From contig OX393573.1 in assembly GCA_947652115.1 (NCBI GenBank), positions 13,948,491 through 14,012,490 on the forward strand: 64,000 bases of DNA, read 5' to 3'. Below the pieces are notes generated by a model. It did no database searches, was not told where the DNA came from, and saw only the letters and a program-made list of their open reading frames with translations. The translations under genes and the position numbers were made by a program. This document shows, one piece after another, positions 54,301 to 60,761 of this stretch (position 1 is the first letter of the stretch; each line of letters begins with the position of its first letter). The stretch is from Blastomussa wellsi. Its lineage: Eukaryota; Cnidaria; Anthozoa; Scleractinia; Plerogyridae.

Positions 54301-57078
54301 GATTAGCCTCAGTTTCTATCACAGCTGCTCCTTTGACCTAAAAAATCAAACGGACACATATACATTTTAATCACTACAAAAAATTGTAATTACTGTTCCC
54401 AGCAAGTTACATGCAACCTGTTACATGTACATGTATTTCTCCTCGGAGGCAATAAGAAGGGTGGTTAGGGGACCCGGCAGGAACATCCATCTGTTTCCTG
54501 CATTTTCATACACAGCATGAGGACAAATACATATACATGTACATTACAGTGACTTTCGTTTGACCTGCATAGAAAAACAGTTTTCAAAGGTCACTTCGAA
54601 AACTATTTCATCCCCCGCTGAATGTGATACAAGAGACGGGACCTATGGTTTTATTGTCCTTATCCGAGAAGACTTGAATATCTAACCATTTGTAGATGTC
54701 AATGTAAAGGAAGCACATTCTCCTCAGAGTTCAATGCACAAGAAATGCTACAGAAAGGTCCACGTACTATACTTACTTTGTTGTACAGCCTCAGGGCTTC
54801 AGACAGTCTTTCTACAATCTCTTCTTCGCTAAGTGGCTGTGGATTTTTAAACTTTGATTCATCTACGTCATTTCCTAATCCATTAATTGCTATATTCACA
54901 GAGTTCACTGCACATTTTGTTGGTAGAATCAATGAATTTTTGCCTTTTTCTTTCTCATTTGTATTCAGCACCACTGACGCCGCACACTGACCCTCTAGTG
55001 CCCCGGCAAGCCAGAGTACGTCACTTGCAGCCCTCAAATATTCACCAGCTATGAAATATTGACTAAGAGCATCTTGTGGCAAACCAGATAACATGCACAA
55101 GTCTCCAGTGTACTTTTTAGATCGGCCAATACTTCTTCGTTTGCTTGCCCTGAAAGGAGAGAAAGCATTACTGTCTCTCATTTCATTATTAAACATTGTG
55201 TTCCCTAACACAAACATACTAAAGTTTACCTCAACACAAACTTATCAGTCCTGATTTTGAAATTTATTGCATTTTTTTAAAGTGCAACTGTGATCAATTT
55301 TTACACCTTGCTTTTAGCATTTCCATTTACAAATATCTGTAGTAGTTCTCGAGATATTTAAGTTCAAAAAAGTGGTAAAATGTACAAATTAGGAGACTGA
55401 TGACATGATGATCAACTCAACCCAATTTTATATCAAGTGAATAAATAGGGCTATTTTGGTCAGTTATGTACGGAGACTATTAAAACTTGGCACACTAATA
55501 GTTACACAGGTGGCACACCTACAGTTATAATTAAACCCTATTTCCATGGCAACATATTCTTTTCCAGTCCTCTCGAACCTGTTTCCAGTATTTAAGTGAT
55601 TTTTAGCCCAGAAAAATTAAATCAAGCCAAGAAACCTACCAAATACATAAATATGCTTGTGAGATCAAGCAAATCTGGAGTCATTGAGAAACATCAAATG
55701 GACTGCTTACAAAAGGCCAGAATAGTCTTGAATACTGGGGAGGTCTGGAACCCTGAATGTTGCCATGGAAACAATTGTTAATCTTAACACACCTAGTAGA
55801 GTCATAACGTAAAAAATCAAACATTTCTGATATAAATTGGGTGACTTATTTTTCTTCGTATATTTGATTAAAATGTGAGTTTATGATGTGATGTGATGAT
55901 GTGAGTTCACTTAGTTAATTTATATATTTAAAAAACTTTAAATAACTTAAATAACTTGAATAACTTGGTTACAGAAAAATATATTTTAAAAAGTTCAGAT
56001 TGAAGACATGTGAATTTTGTCATAACAGATTACAATATAATTGCAATTATTATTATTTGAATGGAAGAATGAATCACTCTGAAAAGGGCAGTCACTGGTT
56101 CATAATCAATCAATCAATCAGTCAATTAATTAATCAAATTAGTGGGAATTAACTGACCAACCATTCATGATCAATCAGATGACTAACTGATTAATTGATC
56201 ATCCAAAGTTCTATCTTCCAATCAATAAATAAGTCAGTCAGTCAGACAGACAGTCAGTCAGGCAGGCAGGCAGGCAGGCAGTCAGTAAGTCAGTCAGTCA
56301 GGCAGGCAGTCAGGCAGGCAGTCCGACTGTCAGTCAGTCAGACAGACAGACAGTAAGTCAGGCAGTCAGTCAGGCAGTCAGTGAGTCAGTCAGTCAGACA
56401 GTCAGTCAGTCAGTCAGTCAGACAGTCCCTTTGGAGAGGTGCTGGACCATTGACCAGGGTTACTCCAGCACTGTAAAATTCTTAAAGCCATTATCTGTAC
56501 CTGTTGTCATTTTCTGCTCCGAACACTTCATGCTCCACTGGAGCTTGTATTAAAGTAATCTTGTCTATTTTCTCCGACAGTTTACTGAGTCGCTTGGATT
56601 CCAATACATTAAACAGAGTAGCCACAAACTCTGCCAAGTTGCTTTGCAGATCTTCAGAATGATCTTCGCCTCCGATGAGGGCGATGTCTTTTCTTATCTT
56701 CGCTTCGTCACCGGCTTTGCAGCCAAAAACGAAACATCTTGTGTTGAGAAGTATTGCACTAAAAGGATTCTTAATTTCATTGATCGATTTTTCTAACTTT
56801 TCCACTTCGGAGACCTCTGAACATCTTCCCACGCAAATGAGACCTAAGACTCGCCTATGAAAATGAAAATTGCCCCACTCGATGAACTGAGGAGTTACCC
56901 TTTTCGTGTATCGCAAATTGAGGGTTCTAGTCGTGTTCGGAACCTGTGCCTTTCGATACGTCGAAATTTCGTCGTAAATAGCCTTGAATCTTTTATCGCC
57001 AATGTAACCGACGGGTTGTACAAGAATTAAGACCCCACAATGGTCTAACAGGCTCTGACCAAAGTCCACTCTCAGCAT
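27787..57078 (-). CDS. TRAPPC9: TRAPPC9 (NIBP/Trs120), TRAPP II subunit, 21 exons
   Basis: Subunit of the TRAPP II tethering and Rab-GEF complex at the Golgi. Coding exons: 57078-56501, 55149-54777, 54337-54269, 54164-54093, 53094-52966, 52755-52686, 51957-51864, 50156-49974, 49269-49130, 48812-48727, 48227-48101, 47644-47425, 47187-47102, 45790-45487, 44981-44881, 44302-44247, 43731-43638, 42543-42469, 41266-41162, 31705-31581, 28041-27787. All introns are GT-AG, successive phases agree, and the total is 3,342 nt (1,113 aa). Landmarks shared with human TRAPPC9 include ILVQPVGYIGD, EWGNFHFHRRVLGLI, VLESKRL, YNSMPFELKV, VEPYQD and LIFLYAGQF. The donor of exon 17 (GTTTTA) is weak and least certain. 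Introns 19 and 20 are long and carry nested genes and transposons. The frame looks intact. Confidence 0.92.
28849..29690 (+). pseudogene. Penelope reverse transcriptase domain, truncated
   Basis: RT of the telomerase-related Penelope type. Visible motifs are YFLPKIHKP and GRPIVSA, DITSLYTVIP (catalytic Asp), GVAMGTKMGPSYANLF and YRRYIDDCIG (the catalytic DD pair). The frame is open from the left border without an ATG, and near 29,660 the conserved HYKPTDSH segment continues in the +1 frame. A frameshift thus separates RT from the downstream domain. With both a 5' truncation and a frameshift this copy is presumed inactive. Confidence 0.9.
29662..30549 (+). pseudogene. Penelope C-terminal region with GIY-YIG endonuclease
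   Basis: Continuation of the Penelope ORF in another frame. It starts with HYKPTDSHSYL, has a linker with a Cys-rich finger (CARARCKTCPF and CTSANAIYCITCTLC), and ends with the GIY-YIG nuclease LYIGETGRRLGDRFREHLRD, with a conserved His and Asn region (ARHFNLPNHS) after it. The endonuclease nicks the target DNA in canonical Penelope elements. The last Met-led frame ends at 30,549. Confidence 0.9.
30640..30797 (+). repeat. Penelope 3' tail with hammerhead-like core
   Basis: Contains CCGACGAAGGGCTAACGCTCGAAACGTC (two overlapping parts at 30,648-30,675) followed by CAATTGACATTATCAACCCAG and a CACAGTTTCTTTAGAAAC block. The same tail recurs at 40,381-40,633, 43,175-43,290 and 51,294-51,400. GGGC-UAAC-GCUC can form a stem followed by GAAA, as in hammerhead stem II and box 2. 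Confidence 0.6.
32140..32931. repeat. Inverted-repeat element
   Basis: A left arm about 32,140-32,231 (GCGAGTCGTAGCCTCC...TAACGCCTGC...AACATTCCTTTCC) is mirrored by 32,835-32,931 (GGAATGTTGG...GACGTTAGTGGG...GACTATGCGAGTCGC) with mismatches. A short tandem copy of GGATTTTAGTTGGTAAAATCTG lies at 32,740-32,835. Confidence 0.6.
34120..34357 (-). CDS. Possible exon B of an unknown nested gene
   Basis: The minus-strand reading TEETKERLSHKLDEYRAKV, then ANLERLSKIFLTNV and PFDSVPEFQEIFVQWI, has the even, charged look of real protein. It is preceded by an AG acceptor (TTATTTTGAG) in a phase that accepts the donor of 36,850-37,003. The family is unknown and the 3' border was not found. Confidence 0.3.
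35034..35197. repeat. 23-bp tandem repeat
   Basis: About six or seven copies of GTAATAACAAGTTCTCGCACTTT, the outer ones diverged. Lies in TRAPPC9 intron 19. Confidence 0.8.
35930..36400 (-). mobile_element. CR1/L2-type LINE endonuclease fragment
   Basis: The minus-strand frame contains GGGVGLVYRESLSV, FEYSEWTI and LVLLYRPPYSADH, the middle of an apurinic-type LINE endonuclease. Upstream is LNPGPNGIPV, the NPGP element often found ahead of this domain in such LINEs and reminiscent of 2A-like sequences. Frames break repeatedly; inactive. Confidence 0.7.
36850..37056 (-). CDS. Possible exon A of an unknown nested gene
   Basis: Between a TTTTTAG acceptor (exon start 37,003) and CTGCA|GTGAGA (36,850), the minus strand reads DSIVDDLIEALETSKTEYE, then LVKLYSELRKTMPEKYEKF. 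An ATG in strong context (AAGATGGCGG) at 37,056 is in the same frame but is separated from it by a TAG. So it is either a true internal exon, with this ATG unrelated, or a pseudogene with a nonsense codon. Family unknown. Confidence 0.3.
37085..37322. repeat. Palindromic MITE (GACCGGTCTGA type)
   Basis: Many GACCGGTCTC/GAGACCGGTC and TCATGTAA/TTACATGG blocks in both orientations. It abuts the 3' end of the TRIM gene. Confidence 0.65.
37328..38592 (-). CDS. TRIM-family RING/B-box/coiled-coil protein with a frameshift
   Basis: Probable E3 ubiquitin ligase. The first frame (38,592-37,837) has a RING finger (C-x2-C at 53-56, SCLHTFCCQC, FRCPEC up to about 95), B-box 1 (CSQC...CPDCYNSH, about 136-174) and B-box 2 (FCSKQFHEKH...C...HKSH, 197-230). 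The second frame (37,840-37,328) continues as a coiled coil (KEKIKELNEVIRQF, VKQEVSETAKRMIEKIQ). They overlap by four bases; one missing base in the A-run at 37,858-37,861 would explain the break. Met 40 (38,475) is the likelier start. A GTAAGT at 38,606-38,611 may end a 5' UTR exon. No NHL, filamin or SPRY domain follows. It lies in TRAPPC9 intron 19, same strand. Confidence 0.8.
38620..40130. other. TRAPPC9 intron 19, no exon seen
   Basis: A SINE tail fragment (GGGATAAGCTCCGGCCTGAG near 39,568-39,600) is the only recognised item. Confidence 0.4.
40134..40350. repeat. Tandem duplication around a copied piece of TRAPPC9 exon 19
   Basis: An 80-bp block (CTGTTTCAAGACAAGTCTTTG...AATTCCAGTTTATGG) occurs at about 40,134-40,209 and 40,269-40,348. 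Between them 40,222-40,270 is identical over 49 bp to 41,212-41,260, inside exon 19. Confidence 0.8.
40381..40633. repeat. Inverted pair of Penelope 3' tails
   Basis: 40,440-40,529 and 40,539-40,628 are 90-bp reverse complements with a 9-base spacer, each carrying the GACGAAGGGCTAACGCTCGAAACGTC core pointing outward. The left copy extends further, to the CACAGTTTCTTTAGAAAC block. Confidence 0.85.
40634..41160. other. Intron 19 sequence with a CGAAAAGTTT-type repeat
   Basis: 40,920-41,150 has inverted blocks around GGTTTCTCGAAAGTCCCGG / CGGGACCTTCGAGAAAAC, suggesting another foldback element. No exon. Confidence 0.4.
41416..41866. repeat. MITE with AAAGGGCC ends (about 450 bp)
   Basis: TTTAAAGGGCCCTTGTCAC at the left is inverted as GTGACAATGGCCCTTTAA at the right. 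Lies in TRAPPC9 intron 18. Confidence 0.7.
42650..42800. repeat. Dispersed repeat, copy 1
   Basis: Matches 43,985-44,160 through AGGTGTTCGTCCC, GTTGCTAAGCA and CATGACGTGTTTGCT blocks. Not an exon. Confidence 0.65.
43175..43290 (+). repeat. Penelope 3' tail, solo fragment
   Basis: Copy of the GACGAAGGGCTAACGCTCGAAACGTC core and the CAATTGACACTATCAACCCAG block, in TRAPPC9 intron 17. Confidence 0.8.
43985..44160. repeat. Dispersed repeat, copy 2
   Basis: See 42,650-42,800; both end near GGAAACTCCTCGA. Confidence 0.65.
45994..46285. repeat. Tandem array with 21-bp unit and 42-bp higher-order period
   Basis: About 13 units of ACTGCGGTTAGCCTACTGAGC alternating with AATCCGGTTAGCCTATTAAGC. Lies in TRAPPC9 intron 13. 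Confidence 0.85.
46333..46412 (+). repeat. tRNA-derived SINE head
   Basis: GGTAGTGTAGTGGTTAG resembles a pol III A box and GGGATCGATACC a B box at tRNA-like spacing. The acceptor stem does not close, so it is scored as a SINE relic and not a tRNA gene. Confidence 0.5.
46745..46883 (-). repeat. tRNA-derived SINE, minus strand
   Basis: The minus strand reads AATGGCTTAATGGTTAGTGCG (A box region), GGGTTCGAGCCC (B box) and TTGGGCAAGACACTTTAC, the same body as the SINE at 53,705. Confidence 0.75.
47930..48030 (+). repeat. Intronic dispersed repeat (AAGTCTGTGGATGAAACC type)
   Basis: Shares AAGTCTGTGGATGAAACC, CATTCAAATRAAAG and TTGAGCAGTACTTTCATGTGG with 49,385-49,575 and 49,825-49,875. Confidence 0.7.
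49385..49575 (+). repeat. Intronic dispersed repeat, two tandem copies
   Basis: Two head-to-tail copies of the AAGTCTGTGGATGAAACC unit; a third piece is at 49,825-49,875. All are in TRAPPC9 intron 8. Confidence 0.7.
50590..50720. repeat. Palindromic MITE
   Basis: TTAACTGAGC...AGTCGGTCTGTATGAGAGAATCTTGGC is mirrored by CAAGATTCTCCCATACAGACTGCC...GCTCGGTTAATAAG. Confidence 0.7.
51294..51400 (+). repeat. Penelope 3' terminus, solo fragment
   Basis: Opens with a small foldback (ATAATTTGGCTTTATC...GATAAAGCCAAATTAT), then CACAGTTTCTTTAGAAAC and CTTACCCCCTCTAT as at the end of the element at 30,797. In TRAPPC9 intron 7. Confidence 0.75.
51414..51642. repeat. MITE built of GATAGTTGATGATAGTT units
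   Basis: The ends TAAGCCCTGATCAAACGG and CCGTTTGATCGGGGCTTTA are inverted. Inside are at least seven GATAGTTGATGATAG-type units in both orientations, so the whole element can fold in several ways. Confidence 0.75.
52331..52530 (+). mobile_element. Internally deleted relative of the DIRS element (200 bp)
   Basis: Starts TATGTGGCTAAATGTAATTTAGGC and ends CTCATCTATTGTTGATGAGTTTTAA, which align with the A-repeat start and B-repeat end of the DIRS element at 400-5,617. Between them AGCGGTC and GGGGCGGCC blocks are also shared. No coding region remains. In TRAPPC9 intron 6. Confidence 0.75.
53170..53335 (-). repeat. Degraded SINE, minus strand
   Basis: The minus strand carries ATGGGTATTGTACTGGC and CCCTACGATGGATTAGCATCCCA, matching the body of the SINE at 53,705-53,985. 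Confidence 0.6.
53705..53985 (+). repeat. Full-length tRNA-derived SINE (about 280 bp)
   Basis: A-box region CAGTGGCCTAATGGTTAACG, B box GGATTTGAAACC, then TTGGGCAAGACACTTTAG, GTATAAATGGGTACCAG, TGATGGACTAGCATCCCATCC and a tail GGATAAGCTCTGGCCTGATG. Other copies or pieces are at 46,745, 53,170 and 39,568. In TRAPPC9 intron 4. Confidence 0.8.
55278..55990. repeat. MITE copy (AAAGTGCAACTGTGATC family)
   Basis: Aligns with 28,375-28,848 through TTTACACCTTGCTTTT, AAATATCTGTAGTAGTTC, CTCAACCCAATTTTATATCA and GTGATTTTTAGCCCAG. The right end is less clear. In TRAPPC9 intron 1. Confidence 0.75.
56225..56430. repeat. CAGT/CAGG tetranucleotide microsatellite
   Basis: Long run of GTCA/GGCA tetranucleotides with interruptions, preceded at 56,105-56,145 by ATCA repeats. 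In TRAPPC9 intron 1. Confidence 0.9.
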
Positions 57079-57787
57079 ACTAGAAGTAAAAGGACTGCAT
57101 ATTTGAACGTCGAGAACGAGAATTTCATTTTTTGTCCGCCATATTGCGAATGCGCAATAAATTACCAGGATTGGATATCATTGCACATAATTTGATAATG
57201 TCTGCCGCTGACTGCTGCTACAGTGGGCATTGACTTAGCTTTTCCGTGATCCGTGCATCATTTCTCAAATGGCTCCAGGTGGTGCGAAGAAGGGATGTCA
57301 GCATTAAAAATTAAACCCAGGGAAGTTCTTTGAATCAATCAAGCCAACCTCGTTCCCAGGGTCTGTCAAAGACCATGCAAAACTTGTCTGTCACGAAACG
57401 CCGACCTGCGTGACAGCCCACTGTCACAAATGTATTTTGGCAACGCTTTACGGGACGGGATAGGACGGGACGGGAATGAGGGCACACAAACATGGCGTCT
57501 TCCGTTGTTGCTGGAGGAAAGTTGGGGATCATAATAATAATTGTGAAGACGATAAGTTAGTGTCTGTTCATGCTGGATACGGCGGAAGATGGAAGTTTTT
57601 AACTGTGTTAAATCTGGTGGGATTTAATTAAGCTGATTTAATGATATTAATATGAAATAACTCCAGCTTACGTAACGATCCAACTCGCTGACCCTACGGT
57701 CTAAGCATCAAAATGACTGGATCAAAATGAGTATTTTCGGTTTGTGGCCTGGACATCGGGTCACGCAATTGCTGCGCAACTTACAAA
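57079..57787. promoter_or_regulatory. Head-to-head spacer between TRAPPC9 and AIG1-like gene
   Basis: The two start codons point away from each other across about 710 bp, so this interval must contain both 5' UTRs and probably a shared promoter. A GACGGGA tandem (about 57,450-57,475) gives a local GC-rich patch. No TATA box is evident. Confidence 0.5.
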
Positions 57788-58495
57788 ATGGTGGCATTTC
57801 GAATGTTGTTCCATTTAGGATGTGGAATATTTTATATTTTTGGAACGTATCATGACTTCCAGATCGTGACGAAGAATACACAGAATTATGGAGGGCGTTT
57901 TAAGTATCTGACAGTTTTGAATTTGGTAAGTGTGAACGTTTCCATGTAGCTGGGAAGTCACTGGTATGCAAGTTAATTAATTGCGAAATAAATTTGCAAG
58001 ATGGTGGTTTTTCAAGGGTTGTTCCAGCAGGATGGGGAATATTTTATATTTATGGAACGTAACAGGATAGATTGATGCATGGAGGGCGATTTAAGTACCT
58101 AACACCCTTATCCTGTCAATGTAACTAAAACTGCGGTAATCTATCGTTTTGTGCAAATTTGTCAATATTTTTGATAATTTTTTATTGCAATTTCTTGATT
58201 CTCTGGGCCAGGCAAATAATTGCAGTGTATTGTCCAGTGTGTCTTGCCACAGCGAGTTGTTTTGGAAGCAGTGCATAATTACATCTCAGAATTATATCAA
58301 TCAGATCTAGCAGTAAGAAATTAAAATAAGTAGTATTATAATTGTTATTAATATCTCTTTCAGATGTGCCAGTTGATATACTTCCTATTTGCTCCATTGG
58401 CTGATGTATTAACTCTTGTAAAGGGAAATGACGACAACTGGCTTGTCAAGCTTCGCGATACCATGTTTTCTGCTTTAGCTTTTCCGCTTGGTGTG
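57788..58495 (+). CDS. AIG1/ADTRP-family membrane hydrolase, first two exons
   Basis: Family of multipass membrane threonine hydrolases that cleave FAHFA lipids. Exon 1 is 57,788-57,925 (46 codons, donor GTAAGT) and exon 2 is 58,364-58,495 (44 codons, CTCTTTCAG acceptor, GTAAGC donor); both are phase 0. Exon 1 starts MVAFRMLFHLGCGIFYIFG and ends GGRFKYLTVLNL, matching the human AIG1 region around catalytic Thr43. Exon 2 has IYFLFAPLADVL and LRDTMFSALAFPLGV, matching the LRDWMLAVLAFPVGV segment. The catalytic His would be in later exons, which must lie beyond the BEL/Pao insertion and the window edge. Partial gene; nothing in the two exons looks broken. Confidence 0.85.
57990..58105 (+). pseudogene. 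Partial duplicate of the AIG1-like exon 1
   Basis: CAAGATGGTGGTTTTTCAAGG, GGAATATTTTATATTTATGGAACG and GGAGGGCGATTTAAGTACCT align with exon 1, but the middle (TYHDFQIVTKN part) is deleted and no donor follows. It lies in intron 1, 70 bp after the true exon. Confidence 0.75.
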
Positions 58496-58610
58496 GTAAG
58501 CCATCATCAATTTCTCTTCCCTCCATCTTCAATTGAGGGAAATTGTTTTTTTCAATGGCTGTTCAAAACATTGACAAGGAGCCAAAAATTAATCACTAAC
58601 TAGTGACTAG

Positions 58611-58985
58611 TGTTCCGCTACCTCGGCCGATACGTCTTGGCTCCGATAGGGCAGTATTACCACATAAATAAACCCGTCGTTGAAACTTAACTGATTTATT
58701 CGATTTGATTTAGGTAAAAACAGAAAGAACTGCTGGGTCTGCACACGATAAAAGACTGATACGAACTGATTCAAAATTACAACAATGAGGATTGTATAGC
58801 GGGACTAATCTAACGACTTTCAATCATAGCCTAAGATGCGGCGATTCTTATCTCAAAGAAAAAATGTGAATGTTTACACGCAAACTAAGTAACACGATCG
58901 TTAAAACAAAAAATCAAGTTGCGGTAATCACGCAATGTTCAGTAATCACGCAATGTTCAATGTTCCACTATAGTGTGACGGCACA
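58611..58985 (-). repeat. 3' LTR of the BEL/Pao element (375 bp)
   Basis: On the minus strand it begins TGTGCCGTCACAC and ends GGTAGCGGAACA (TG...CA). Just upstream of it is the purine tract AGGCGAGGAG, the expected primer of plus-strand synthesis. Confidence 0.75.
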
Positions 58986-59038
58986 CTCCTCGCCTGGTAT
59001 TCGTAGAATACCACTATAGGTAAAATAAGAGTTCCTTG

Positions 59039-60067
59039 TCATTGTTTTTCATCTGCATTCAGCAGGATAGTTTCAGTGATCGGCCTCCTAAAGTACTTTT
59101 GACACCCATCTTTGGTGGTTACCAAGTCAACCTTCCGTACTTTGCCATCACGGTCTGCTTGTGCCGAAGTAATCCTAGCAAGAGACCAGTCGTTTCTGGG
59201 AGCGTCTTTACTGCAGAGAAGGACTAGATCATCTTCTTTCAGGTTGCGGGTCGTGTTTTGCCACTTTCTTCGTCGCTGCAAGGTGTGCAGGTATTCTTTA
59301 CGCCATCTATACCAAAAGGTGTTGGCCAGATGCTGTACGCGTCTCCACTGGTTACTATGGAGACCTTTAGCGTCGAAATCTCCTGATGGGGGTTTCAGCT
59401 GTTGTGGCTTTTGGGTTAGTAGCGTTGCTGGAGTGAGAATTTCTGGTACCTCTGGATCACTGGACACTGGTACTAGAGGTCTGGCGTTGACAATAGCTGA
59501 GACTTCGGCCATCAAGGTTGTCAAAACTTCATGTGTGAGGTGCTTCGAAGCGAGGTCTGCTAGCATAGCCTCGAGTATACGCCTCGTTACTCCGATCATT
59601 CGTTCCCACGCCCCGCCGGCATGAGAGGCATGTGGAGGATTAAAGACCCACTCGCATCCTTCCTTGAGCAGGTAACTCTGTGTGGCGCTGACGTCAGAGG
59701 GTTTTAGCACGCCTTCGAGCTCGTTGCGTGCGCCAACGAAGTTAGATCCGCAGTCTGAGCGTAGCTGAATCACTGGCCCTCGTAGTGCTAAGAATCTGCG
59801 AAGGGCGTTTATGAAGCTTGAGGTGTCCATGGCTTCGATGACTTCGATGTGAATTGCTCGTGTTGTCATACACGTGAACAGCACAGCCCACCGTTTTGAA
59901 TGAGCAAGGCCTCCTCTTGTGCGTCTTGCGCAGATTTGCCACGGACCGAATACGTCGAGTCCAACGTAACTGAAGGGCGGCGCCGGGCTAACTCGATCAG
60001 CTGGTAAATCTGCCATCTTCTGAGTCTGTCGTTGGCCCCTTAGTTTCTTGCACTTGCAGTAAGGCAT
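59039..60067 (-). pseudogene. BEL/Pao integrase core and C-terminal domain
   Basis: DDE integrase of the retrotransposon: first Asp in YVGLDVFGPW, second in LRSDCGSNFVGA, Glu in GGAWERMIGVTRRIL. The C-terminal part (WRRVQHLANTFWYRWRKEY...) is the DUF5641 domain typical of Pao integrases. It starts within the last Cys pair of the zinc-binding domain and is out of frame with the upstream piece by one base, so the integrase is split. Confidence 0.9.
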
Positions 60068-60735
60068 TTGTCGATTACACTATTAACCATTCTCTTTCCT
60101 CCTATGATCCAGTAGCCGTTGCTTCGAACTGAACCGTGAGTGAAGACTCGCCCTTGGTGTTGTACCTTCGCATGGAAATGCCTGACTATCAGTGTCGAGA
60201 CGTGACACGAATTTGGCAAGATGAGGGGGTGACGTTCTTCATTGCTGACGTCTGCTTCACGGAGCCTACCACCGACTCGGAGTAGTCCGTCCTCGTCAAT
60301 TATAGGGCACAACTTGGCTAAAGGGCTAGTACTGGGTAGCCTTTCTGAACGCTTGAGACACTCGATGTCTTTCCTAAAGGCTTCGTATTGGACGCATCTG
60401 AGAATAACGACCTTCGCTTGTTCATACACTTGAGTAGGGGGGCTCTTCTTCTGTGCAGCTCGAGTCTTACTGCGTAACTGAGCAATAGTGATCAGCTTTG
60501 CGATTGCTCCTTGCAGAATTGACCACTGTGAGAATCTGGAGAAACGTTCCGATCCGATGTTTCTGCACTTATCCACTTGTGTAGCACACGTGTTCACGTC
60601 TGAGCGCACTTCAGGGTCGTCGGCCAACATTTCTGCAGCGCTATTTCCCTCTTGAGTTGATGTTGCTAGGTCACTCTTGTATAAGAACTTCGGTCCGGTG
60701 TGCCACTTGCTCTCCTTTAATTCATTTGCATCCAC
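60040..60735 (-). pseudogene. BEL/Pao pol middle segment with integrase zinc-binding domain
   Basis: Links RNase H to integrase. The C-terminal part has the integrase HHCC finger (HFHAKVQHQGRVFTHG...VIDKC). The frame is open upstream of its first Met (WHYVPTNLNPADLATRS), showing that it is a continuation of pol after a frameshift near 60,785 and not a separate gene. Confidence 0.85.
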
Positions 60736-60761
60736 GGATCGTGTGGCGAGATCAGCGGGAT

